DNA of 20,575 nucleotides from Ophiothrix spiculata (Eukaryota > Echinodermata > Ophiuroidea > Amphilepidida > Ophiotrichidae). The notes beneath the pieces were generated by a model. The model ran no database searches and was not told the DNA's origin. It worked only from the letters and a program-made list of their open reading frames with translations. This document shows, in pieces, positions 9,901-17,900 of this stretch (positions are counted from its first letter, which is position 1; every line of letters starts with the position of its first letter). Where the stretch lies: NCBI GenBank assembly GCA_000969725.1, contig JXSR01S061624.1; one strand, given 5' to 3'. The position numbers were made by a program, and so were the translations under genes.

Positions 9901-10573
9901 TTCACACATACCCTCTTGATGTACAGAAGGTTAAATCCTGGCAAAAATCTGTCAGGAAACATCCTTTTCAACCCGCAAAGTGCCGGCAGAAATTTGATGG
10001 ATTTACTGATCAGTTATCAATCTACCATCTATCAATCCCCAAGTATCAATGTGCTGATTGGCTGATAGTGATCATATGATAAAACATATAATCGTGATCG
10101 GCCAATCAGAACAAGGGTTGCATATTAGAGTAACTTTGAGCCGATCAAAAGATATGAGAGTTGGTGATACGACTGTATTATTGATTATTTACCTTGTATA
10201 ATCGTTCAGGGGCGTCGGAAGGAAAATAAAAGTGGTGCAGCCACTGTCAAAAGTGGTGCAGCCACTGTCAAAAGTGGTGCGGCCTGTGACCCATTAGTAA
10301 TAAAAAAAATAAGTAAACAACTAAGCCGCAGAAGAAAGTAGTTACTAAAACGAAGATATACAATACTGTTTTATGGTTAATGATGCTAGGGCCGTAAAAA
10401 AAGGAATTGAATTAATTTAAATTAATTTATTTTTATTTTTTCTGGCTGAAAAGTGGTGCGGCCAAAGCCCACATGGCCCACACGGTTCCGAGGTTCCGAC
10501 GCCCCTGTAATCGTTGTTTTCCAATAGGTAGGTGACCAATCACAACCTCAGATATATAATAGGTATGTGTGAA
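9901..10573. mobile_element. Possible larger insertion bounded by a 12-bp inverted repeat
   Basis: ttcacacatacc at 9901-9912 is the exact reverse complement of 10562-10573, and the whole block lies inside the DNA that splits C copy 2. Its centre holds ctgattggc (10054-10062) and gccaatcag (10101-10109), a perfect 9-bp inverted pair with weaker symmetry between. No target duplication was found and 12 bp is short, so this is tentative. Confidence 0.3.
10207..10507. mobile_element. Non-autonomous hAT-type transposon, 301 bp, with 8-bp target duplication
   Basis: The element begins caggggcgtcggaa (10207-10220) and ends ttccgacgcccctg (10494-10507), a perfect 14-bp terminal inverted repeat. taatcgtt stands directly outside both ends (10199-10206 and 10508-10515), an exact 8-bp target-site duplication. 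8-bp duplications and CAGGGG-type ends are characteristic of the hAT superfamily. It encodes no protein. agtggtgcagcc/agtggtgcggcc occurs three times at 21-bp spacing near the left end (10231, 10252, 10273) and once near the right end (about 10452). A decayed relative lies at 12688-12929. Confidence 0.9.
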
Positions 10574-10579
10574 ATATTA

Positions 10580-10890
10580 TTTAGTCATAAATCATCCAAG
10601 CAGTTTGTATTTCAGAAAGCAGTTAAGAAAGCATGTGACTTTATTTATTCTTTATTTATGTACAACAATAAATATGTCTAATGTCATCTTTGCCCAAGGA
10701 AATTCGTTGACCTTGAAAGATTAGATTAGCAATATCACATTAATATGCATGCAAGAATGTGTGCTTTATGCTTGTATAGAAGATAAGTGTCATGTGTGCA
10801 TGTCAATTATTTAATTATTATCGCCACATCATTGCATCGTCAACTGAATACAAAATGCTGCATGAGCATTCATTTGAAAAAAGAACAATA
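10580..10890 (+). repeat. Repeat family C, copy 2, right part
   Basis: It matches 9229-9560: tagtcataaatcatccaa, agcagttaagaaagcat, aaatatgtctaatgtcat, ttgaccttgaaagat, aatgtgtgctttatgc, tcgccacatca and gagcatt follow in order. Confidence 0.75.
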
Positions 10891-11109
10891 TCAACTGCAG
10901 TATACATTATAATCATAGTCAATACGAAAATCTGAAATTTATTCACATTTATTTAACAAATTTATTCATGACAGGAAAATATTTTAACCTATGATGGAAC
11001 AAAATATCTTGATTACAAATTGTACTTGTTTCTTTTTTATATTACATTTTATTGCTGTCTTGCTTATCAATAACATTGTCTAGAGTTTTAAAAAACCATC
11101 TACATGAAG

Positions 11110-12430
11110 AGTAATTCCTAAAACAGAATATACCATTACTTGTTTCTCTTTTTTGTTGCAATAAAATATAACATTGTCTTAGTTTTATCATGTTGCCTTT
11201 ATCTACCATTTGTTCCCCACTTACTTTTAAATTAGTTATATTCAAAAAACAAATCTACAATTTATCAACTCCAGTCAATTTTGACAAGCAATTATCTTCA
11301 TCTACATGTAGATTGTATACAAGTAGTACTATTTATTCTTCAATAAAAGATTGTATTACTTTGCCTTGGTTATCACACTATTTTGTGCTTAAAATCTCTT
11401 TCATGAAAGTTTTTAAAACAGACATCCCTGTTACTTATTTCACTTTCTGTCCTAGTTCTTTCATGTTGAGTTTATCCCAAGACTGTTACACCCTGCTGAC
11501 TCTAAAATTAGATGAAATTGCATTTGTTTCCAACAAACCAACAACGAACACATTCTTTCATATGTAACCATTTCATGTCACACATTCTCTGAGGCGATCA
11601 GTCACTCCACATTATATTCGATGTAATTCTTGATACTTACAAAGTAGAAGCATCTTTTTATATTGGGAAATGAAATTTCTTACTATAAAAGCTCAAGGGC
11701 AGCCATTGAAAAGTTTGATACCTTTAAAAATACAAGCACTTTCATATAATTCATAATTGAATTGCCTTTCAGTTGATAGGATCTTGACGCCATTATTATA
11801 AGAAAAGAGGGGAAACATTGTTGCATTTTGTTACAATTTCACTAGACAAAACTTGGTATTCATGGCAGATAACTGTTTTAACAAATGTATCATATGTGTA
11901 CCGCCGCGGCAAAAGGGTCCAGTTGTCGACTCCTACATGTTGCTCATTGTAGCATATCTGATGTATACAAAGACCATACATTAGATATGCTACAAGGAGC
12001 AACATGTACGAGCCGACAACTGGACCCTTTTGCCGCGGCGGTACACATATTTGGAGCATCGATATGTTCTGAATACATCTGCCTCAACACTGTAAGAGAG
12101 TTGATCTCTAGATAAGAGAGTGCATTGTGAAATTACATTAAATGTCATTTAATGACAAATTGTGCACTTGACATTCAATTCAATGACATATTATAAGATT
12201 TAACATAATTACAATATCAGGTTTTTATGACATGACTTAGATGGGATTTCCTGCAAAATATGTACTTGACACAATTTTTTGTGAAGACATAATATGCTGT
12301 TATCAGAAATACATCCAGGGTATGTGTGATGTTAATTTTTAGTTTTTGTGGTACTTTCATTGCTTTCAAGTGGTCTTGTCATATCATTATGTGCAAGATG
12401 TCAGCAAATAAGGCAGTTAACACCTTAGTC
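11110..12430 (+). repeat. Repeat family A, distal copy
   Basis: It follows copy 1 (5416-6211) from agtaattcctaaaacag through gttgcctttatctacc, cagtcactccacattatat, gctcaagggcagccatt, attgaattgcctttcag and ttggtattcatggcag. It then covers the acttgacattc, catccagggtatgtgtgat and gtcatatcattatgtg blocks. The front part is duplicated internally: catgttgcctttatc at about 11190 and catgttgagtttatc at about 11463. It carries the hairpin element at 11896-12046. The 125-codon plus-strand frame at 11190-11567 is not conserved in the other copies. Confidence 0.75.
11896..12046. mobile_element. 151-bp long-hairpin MITE inserted in family A
   Basis: The element is almost entirely one inverted repeat. 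About 71 bases from gtgtaccgccgcggc (11896) are mirrored by gccgcggcggtacac (ending 12046), with about four mismatches and a short central loop near acaaagacc. It is GC-rich at its ends against an AT-rich host. atat lies on both sides (11892-11895 and 12047-12050). Because atat is itself palindromic, a 2-bp TA or a 4-bp ATAT duplication cannot be told apart. The paralogous family A copy near 5924-5935 has the uninterrupted site, proving this is an insertion. Frames on both strands here are products of the inverted repeat. Confidence 0.88.
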
Positions 12431-12456
12431 TCTCATTTTTCATAAATGGCAATTTC

Positions 12457-12539
12457 TTAGAACTTATATTAGTACTTTGGTATTTTTACGTATTTGGAAA
12501 ATACTAAGATAATTCGTACTACTTGTGAGGAAGTTCTAA
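12457..12539. repeat. 83-bp imperfect foldback
   Basis: ttagaactt (12457-12465) and aagttctaa (12531-12539) are exact reverse complements. gtatttt (12480-12486) and aaaatac (12498-12504) form an inner stem. It lies at the end of the distal family A copy. Confidence 0.45.
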
Positions 12540-12687
12540 AGGATGACTTAATTAAGACTACATTTTGAGCGAGTTAATATGATTATTTAGTATTGCATCT
12601 GATTGAACCTCAGTGATTGATTCAATCTTTTTCTGATGAAGCCGTAGCTCATTTCACTGCCCTGACATAAAGACATCTTGCAATAGG

Positions 12688-12929
12688 CAGGGGGATTGGA
12701 AGGAAAATAAAAGTGGTACAGCTGATGGCCCCTTAGTTACCCAAAATATGTAACCAACCAAACCCAAAAAGACTTTCGTCATTAAAGAATGAATTTGTGC
12801 AGTGCTATGTTTTAGGTATTCTTGCATAAAATGCATTAATTAAAATTAAATTGTCTTTATACTTTTTTTTTCTGGCTGAAAAATTGTGCGGTCAAAGCCG
12901 TACTGACCTACACAGTTCAGATGCCTCTG
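12688..12929. mobile_element. Decayed hAT-type copy, 242 bp, related to 10207-10507
   Basis: The left end cagggggattggaagg is followed by aaaataaaagtggtacagc, as in the first copy. The right end tttctggctgaaaaattgtg runs to ttcagatgcctctg. The flanks gcaatagg (12680-12687) and gcaatatg (12930-12937) agree at 7 of 8 bases, which fits an aged 8-bp hAT target duplication. The interior lacks the 21-bp repeats of the first copy. The 83-codon plus-strand frame that starts at 12851 begins inside this element and is not a gene start. Confidence 0.8.
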
Positions 12930-13680
12930 GCAATATGTACATTACCAAACCCAAAATTGTGACAAAGGTCAAAGCGTATCTAAAGAATGTTATCTCTTTA
13001 CTGACTGAACATCTTTCTTTAAGGACTGTACACATGAGAAAGCTTAAAAAACTTGTAGCAAGGTCTGTAACTGCTTTTAAATTGTTTGTGAAATATGTGT
13101 GACTAAAGACTATATTCTTAAATGCACAAGGCTCTTGAATGTGGGAAAGAACAAACCATGTCTGGTTTTAGTTGTTAGTAATTTTACCAAAGTCTATAAT
13201 CTATTCTACCCCACTTTTCCACCAGGTTTTCTGCGGGTAATCCCGGTCTTCCTCCAGCATTCAAAACTGAATTTAAAAAAAATCTTGGAGACCTGTTAAA
13301 GATAAGCTTCCTTTAGCTTATTTGGTACCAAGTACCAAGTTGGATTTCCTTGGCGAAAGCCTAAACGAGGTGATTTTTTTTTTTACAAAATAAAGTGGTA
13401 AAGCATGCTTTGGAGATGCTTTGTTTTGTCTGCAGCAAATAAAACCAAGTAAAACAAGATAGTTTATGCGTCAATACATACTTCTTTTTAAGCTACCAAA
13501 TAATTTTAAGTCTTTGTTATTACATTAATTCCAATGCATCTTCTAATCAATAACGGATGTTTATATATTTTTTGTGCAATCTGATCAGAAAATTCAATTC
13601 TTTGCTTTTACAATGGTGCAATATATCATGTCATGCAATCCAGATTTTCATGTTTAGTGTATTTTAGAAATGGTATTTTA
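12930..13680. other. Spacer with a degenerate gggta..ccggt repeat motif
   Basis: A frame open through 12945-13102 gives a plausible-looking Lys/Leu-rich peptide but has no convincing splice sites. ttttctgcgggtaatcccgg (from about 13227), followed by tcttcctcc, resembles a decayed copy of the widespread animal repeat containing CTCCGGGTACTCCGGTTTCC, from memory. ggtaccaagtaccaag near 13326 is a short direct repeat. No gene is assigned. Confidence 0.35.
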
Positions 13681-13686
13681 TATAAG

Positions 13687-14289
13687 TCGTCGGTCACATC
13701 ACATACTGTTCTATATGACTAAAGACCCATTTCGAGAAAATCACATTTGAAATTCTTACGTAGACTTTGCGTCATAAAATAGCCTTTACACTTAAGTTTT
13801 CTTCTGATACTAATTTATTTTTAAAGGAAGAGACTTTAAACTTGTTATTATGTTTAATTTCAACAAATATTACTACATGTAACCCTGTTTAATATAGTTG
13901 TGAACTTATAGATCTCTATGTGAAAATGCTTTTTTTACATTTAGCGATCTCTTAGTACAGTAATTGAACACGTCAAACTGCGCTATATGATACAGATCTG
14001 TATGTGAAAATGTTTTCACCGCAAAGTTCATATAGCGCGCCATACAGATCTGTATGTGATGTATTGTTTACGCTATACTTAAGTATGTGATTTTTGCATA
14101 TAGCGCAGTTTGTGAAACGCTAAATTGAAATAGAATGCATATAGATCAAAATTAATTAATTATTTCTTGTTAATTAGGTTAAATTAAGGCCTGTAACTTG
14201 GTAGATATGAAGAAATCATCAATATATCAATCCAGACAAATTTTCTCAAAAAAGTTATATAATAGAACAGTATGTGATGTGACCAACGA
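13687..14289. mobile_element. Inverted-repeat DNA element, 603 bp, with nested palindromes
   Basis: Bases 13687-13714 match the reverse complement of 14262-14289 at 27 of 28 positions; the shared core is ggtcacatcacatactgttc. Similarity fades inward. No flanking target duplication is clear, partly because another element abuts at 14296. The middle (about 13974-14112) is a dense set of palindromes described separately. No coding frame is seen, so it would be non-autonomous. The superfamily is unassigned. Confidence 0.78.
13974..14112. repeat. Nested palindrome array inside the 603-bp element
   Basis: The outer pair is caaactgcgctatatg (13974-13989) with its exact complement at 14097-14112. 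The inner pair is gcgctatatga (13980-13990) with tcatatagcgc (14028-14038). atacagatctgtat, a perfect 14-bp palindrome, occurs at 13990-14003 and again at 14042-14055. gtgaaaa/ttttcac (14004-14019) is a 2-nt-loop hairpin. The left arm can therefore pair with either of two right arms. Confidence 0.85.
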
Positions 14290-14295
14290 TGTGCC

Positions 14296-15268
14296 ATACG
14301 GTGGCATTTCATGAGATGGGTCAAAAATGTGTTACATGGTCAAAATGGTCAAAAAAACAATTGTTTGATATGATGTTAATATTATTGATCTCTTTCAATT
14401 CAAGTAACTTTTTAGCCAAATATCACTTTTGTTTTGGCACAATGATCTAATTAATGGTTAATTACTCCATAGACGGCAATGCAAACTGTAATTTTCAAAC
14501 GTGTTTTTCTCAAAATTGCCTGTTTTTACTAAAGCAAGTCATAAATTCGAATGATTAATGGTAAACAGTTCATTTTTTCAGGATATGTTCTTAACACTTT
14601 AATAGTTACTTTGATGCATTAAACTTGAAACAGACCCCTTAGGGTCTTGGTGTTGATGACCTTCAATCAATTAGAGGCGGGCTATACAAGGGGAGAAAAT
14701 GGTGGTGTTTCAAATCATTCTGTCCTAATTCGTATTTGACGCAGCTTGATCCCCTGAACATTTTGACACCAAATTTGTCAAAATCTGACAAAAAATGAGA
14801 AGGTGCTGCCCAAAAAACTGATCGAAGGGGGAGTGGATCTGAGGAAGGTCTAAAAATGATAAATTTGCCAATTACTGTAATTATATACCAAATTTTAGCC
14901 ATGTTGGTGACTATCTGTATGTATTTGAGGTCACAGAATTTGTTTGTGAATGTTCCAGCAGTGTCAAACCTTCCAAAATGGCGATATTGTCTCATTTTGG
15001 GTATCTACCGCATCCTTAGGCACCGCATCCTTAGGCACCACCACCCTTGTACTGCCAAGTTCAAACCATTGTCTCTCCTAAATTATGTAACCCATGAAAA
15101 TCAAATTACTGCCACAAATAGCAAAAAGTGTAAGCTTTCAAATGAGACATTAAACAAGTCAATAGGCCAAGGAATAATTAATTTACATCAAATTAAGTTC
15201 GAGAACCCACGAAAAAATGTAACAACACCACCTTTTTAGCATACCCACCTAATGAAATGCCACCATAC
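14296..15268. mobile_element. Inverted-repeat element, about 0.97 kb, no transposase
   Basis: 14296-14321 matches the reverse complement of 15243-15268 at 22 of 26 positions, with ggtggcatttcat exact. Weaker symmetry continues inward (aaaaatgtgttac against the complement of gtaacaacaccacc). The left end begins 6 bp after the right end of the 603-bp element, so one may have inserted beside or into the other. Overlapping frames of 127 (plus) and 110 codons (minus) inside show no family resemblance I recognise and overlap each other on opposite strands, so neither is called a gene. Confidence 0.6.
15007..15036 (+). repeat. Exact 15-bp tandem duplication
   Basis: accgcatccttaggc occurs twice back to back, followed by accaccacc. 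Confidence 0.85.
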
Positions 15269-15289
15269 GTTAAAATTGTATTTTAATTA

Positions 15290-15425
15290 TGTAATATTGT
15301 CATATTAATTGTTTCTAGATATTTATATGTTAAACCATTTAATTGTGTAAATATTGTAATCACATGTAATTTGGCCCTTGGGCCACGATGTTGTGAACCA
15401 AATAAATACAAATATAAATATATGC
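15290..15425 (+). mobile_element. Possible 5'-truncated LINE 3' tail
   Basis: The run ends ggcccttgggcc (15373-15384, a 5-bp stem with a 2-nt loop), cacgatgttgtgaacc, then aaataaatacaaatataaat. A small GC hairpin followed by a short A-rich simple repeat is typical of CR1/L2-like LINE 3' ends in marine invertebrates, from memory. No reverse transcriptase sequence precedes it, so it would be a very short truncated copy or simple chance. Confidence 0.35.
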
Positions 15426-15661
15426 TTGATGTTGTAAACTATCAAATGTTTGGCTTCAAATAAAGTACAAGTGTGGTGTACTGATTTTTCATCACCAAGC
15501 CTCCGTTACAAGTTTTGTTGCACCAAATATTCGGTAGCTTATAAGAACTATAATAGACTGACCCTATCTTTATTCATTCCATACGCTCTTCACAGTTTCA
15601 AATTTGACTATACACCACAACAAATGATCCTTAGTAACAAGCCCATTCTTTATAATACAGT

Positions 15662-16452
15662 ACTAATCCTTACCCGCCTACATCCAACAAAGTACTACAG
15701 GCAGAAATCAGAAATTAGCCTAAGTCAGAATATGTCATAGACGGCGGATATAGATGGGCACAAAATTACTGGCGAGGCAGGCCACGCTTGATGGGTTACC
15801 ATAGCTGGACATTGGATCGGGATGCTAGCGGTTCGAATCCCCAGGAATCAAAAATTTTGTTATGGTGTATTTGGACTTAGACAGTAAATTCAACTTGCGA
15901 GAGTTAGGGTTTTTGAGCACCATCTATGTGTAGTACATATGTATCACTTAACCCTTACCCTCCCATGTACTACAAAGTACTACAGGCAGAAATCAGGAAT
16001 TAGCTTATGTCAGAATATGTCATAGACGGCAGATATAGATGTGCATGAAATTGCCATAGCTGAACATTGGATCAGGATGCCTGGGGTCAGGGGTTCAAAT
16101 CCCAGGGGAACCAGAAATTTCGTTATGACTTATTCGGACAGTTTTTCAACATGCGAGAGGTGGGGTTATTGAGCACCATCAACGTATAGTACATATATAT
16201 CACTTAACCCATACCCTCATATGTACTACAAAGTACTACAGACAGAAATCAGGAATTAGCCTACGTCCGAATACGTCATAGATGACGGATATAGATGGGC
16301 AGAAAATTGCTGCCTAGGCAGGCCACGCACTGTGGTTTGCCATAGCTAGACATGATGGAGATGCCGGGGATCAGGGGTTTAAATCCAGGGGAAGCCAGAA
16401 AGTTTGTTATGACGTATTCGGACCAAGTTTTTCAACATGCAAGAGATAGGGT
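15662..16452 (+). repeat. Three tandem copies of a 256-285-bp unit with tRNA-like B box
   Basis: Equivalent points lie at 15726, 16011 and 16267 (c of cagaatatgtcatag or its variant). Each unit carries aaagtactacaggcagaaat, tcatagacggcggatatag, ccatagctggac, a B-box-like string, tcaacatgcgagag, gagcaccatc and a ttaaccc tail. The B box is ggttcgaatcc (15830-15840, an exact match to the polymerase III consensus), ggttcaaatcc (16092-16102) and ggtttaaatcc (16376-16386). An A-box-like taccatagctgg/tgccatagctag lies 33-38 bp upstream, closer than in a normal tRNA. Copy 2 lacks about 30 bp in front of it. This reads as a tRNA-derived SINE trapped in tandem; it is not an intact tRNA gene. Confidence 0.65.
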
Positions 16453-16797
16453 TAATCTATCTGATTATGACGATTATAATTATATGACCAACATAATGTG
16501 ACAAAGTTAAAAAAAAACCTACAAATATTGTCTAGGTGGTAACCTTATTCATTGTATACATATCAGTAACGGACGAAATACTATTGAAAATACTATTACA
16601 AGATTCACCATCAATATCATCTGCGGCACCCTCCACAAGTCATCATCGCATCAGTCATTGCAAGTTTGTTCCTTACCATTGTAATTTCGTCAGTGGTGTT
16701 TGACATAAAACTGGTCAATGACTATAATGGAAAAGTATCATTCTGTTGTCATTTCCCCTATTCGTCACATTGTAAGCCAGCATATAACAATAAACCC
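16453..16797. other. Spacer, no supported gene
   Basis: A 75-codon plus-strand frame spans 16666-16893 but runs into family D repeat. A 45-nt minus-strand segment (16675-16719) is bounded by AG and GTAAGG, but its phase gives a stop when joined to the upstream exon, so it is not called. Confidence 0.4.
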
Positions 16798-17140
16798 CTC
16801 ATTAGCCAGACTAATAACAGGGACAATACTAATCCCTTCATGTTTTGCTCTCTGACCATAAGCATCACTTCAAGCCATACCCTTAAAGATTAATTGCTTT
16901 GCAATTCTAGTAGAATGAATGAGAGGGGAAACAATCTGAAAGAGACTTTGTTTGGTCACATGTACTCACGGGTCACATCAATATCTATACAAGCTAAATA
17001 AAGAATATTAAAGCAAAGAATAGTCAAAAGGGCCAGAATTTGTCTGTTCATGATGTTGGTTTGAAACCTTTCATTTCCACATTAATAACATCCAGAAGCA
17101 CTTGTTGAGTTTTTATTTTTTCTTCGCAAACCAAAAATAT
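16798..17140 (+). repeat. Repeat family D, copy 2
   Basis: Same-strand match to 8654-8985, about 8.1 kb away, with the same order of landmarks including attctagtagaatgaatgag and ggtcacatcaatat. It shows that at least one family of the 5.4-12.4-kb cluster also lies outside it. Confidence 0.75.
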
Positions 17141-17786
17141 TAATCCTTTCATCGGGGTATAGAAAAAAAAAATTACGGGAACTTTAATTGTGCTGACAAG
17201 AATTTTCTGTGAGATTTATGAAAAAATGCACAAATGGCTCTAAAAATTTGCTTGTTTTTGACAGTAATTTGACATTCATCCCAAAATTTGGTTCATTTAT
17301 GTATTTCATTATTCAATGTTGCCAGAAATATTCATCTGTTGTCAGAAATTCTTGTGACTTTTATTAGTACTATTTGATTTTATATTATTTTGTTATTTTT
17401 TTAAGCTTACCTTTTTTTTTTCTGGGACTTCAACTTTTTTCTGTGAAAGTGTGTCCTACTAATTTTAATAAAATTGACTTTAGGAGGTCACCTACACTTT
17501 AACAAAAATGGTATGTCATGAAACATGTACCGGATTTGTTGCAAACAACTAATTTTTTTTATCAATTCTTGATGTCTACTATTTTTTTTTCTGCTCTCTT
17601 CAAACTTCTCAAACATGCAATACATAAACTTGATAGATGTTGCATAAATGGAAAACACCCATTGTCATATAAATACAGCTATGGTATATTATGGAATCAA
17701 AATATTTGGCATTCACAAAGTAACAAAGCTATTTATCCAAATTTCTATGTAACAAGCACATTCTTAAGAAAGAAATACAAACTTAC
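17141..17786. other. T-rich spacer, probably intron of the minus-strand gene
   Basis: Long T and A runs, no coding signal on the plus strand. A minus-strand 30-nt K-rich segment (17411-17440) has splice-like ends, but its frame is out of phase with the exon at 17787-17900. If the exon call is right, this stretch is the intron downstream of it. Confidence 0.4.
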
Positions 17787-17900
17787 CATTATACACCATG
17801 GGTTTATAAATTGCCAAAGGTATTTCCGGATTGTACAGAGTTCCATCTTTGAAATATTTCTTCAAATATGCATACATATCCATGATGCCCTCGTAACAAC
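17787..17900 (-). CDS. Internal coding exon of an unrecognised protein (partial gene)
   Basis: Seen: on the minus strand, one frame is open from 17919 down to 17787 and reads as ordinary globular protein, including CYEGIMDMYAYLKKYF, then DGTLYNPEIP, then IYKPMVYN. It ends precisely at a consensus donor, aatg|gtaagt. The start is set at the AG just before 17900 (ctttttgaag), preceded by a short T-run and a possible branch point in ctaaat/ctcac. An in-frame TAA at 17922-17920 prevents the exon from using the stronger poly-T acceptor at 17925. The exon enters and leaves in phase 1 and is 114 nt (38 codons' worth). Codon use and residue mix are unlike the low-complexity frames elsewhere in the window. 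The protein family is not recognised. Inference: middle of a conserved soluble domain with several aromatic residues. The antisense plus-strand frame 17518-17916 is its shadow. Confidence 0.5.

Noticed and set aside
11190-11567. 125-codon plus-strand frame
   Set aside because: It falls in family A repeat; other copies of the same sequence carry frame-breaking indels.
11796-12115. Overlapping plus (11885-12115) and minus (11796-12059) frames with similar peptides
   Set aside because: Both run through the 151-bp hairpin element; their similarity is the mirror image of its inverted repeat.
12851-13102. 83-codon plus-strand frame
   Set aside because: Its first third lies in the decayed hAT copy, so the start is accidental; the remainder has no homology I know and no splice sites.
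14663-15239. 110-codon minus and 127-codon plus frames
   Set aside because: They overlap on opposite strands inside an inverted-repeat element, show no recognised motif and have no splice or promoter support. Neither looks like a transposase (no DDE pattern visible).
15450-15740. 96-codon plus-strand frame
   Set aside because: It runs into the B-box tandem repeat and has no recognised motif.
15797-15850. Intact tRNA gene
   Set aside because: The B box is exact, but A-box spacing is too short, no cloverleaf with a complete anticodon arm can be drawn, and the acceptor stem pairs only partly.
16675-16719. 45-nt minus-strand segment between AG and GTAAGG
   Set aside because: Good splice sites, but joined in phase 1 to the upstream exon it meets TGA after ten codons. 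It could be a terminal exon, but there is no support.
17411-17440. 30-nt minus-strand K-rich segment between cacag and GTAAGC
   Set aside because: Both splice sites look strong, but it is two poly-A runs and its open frame does not match the phase of the preceding exon.
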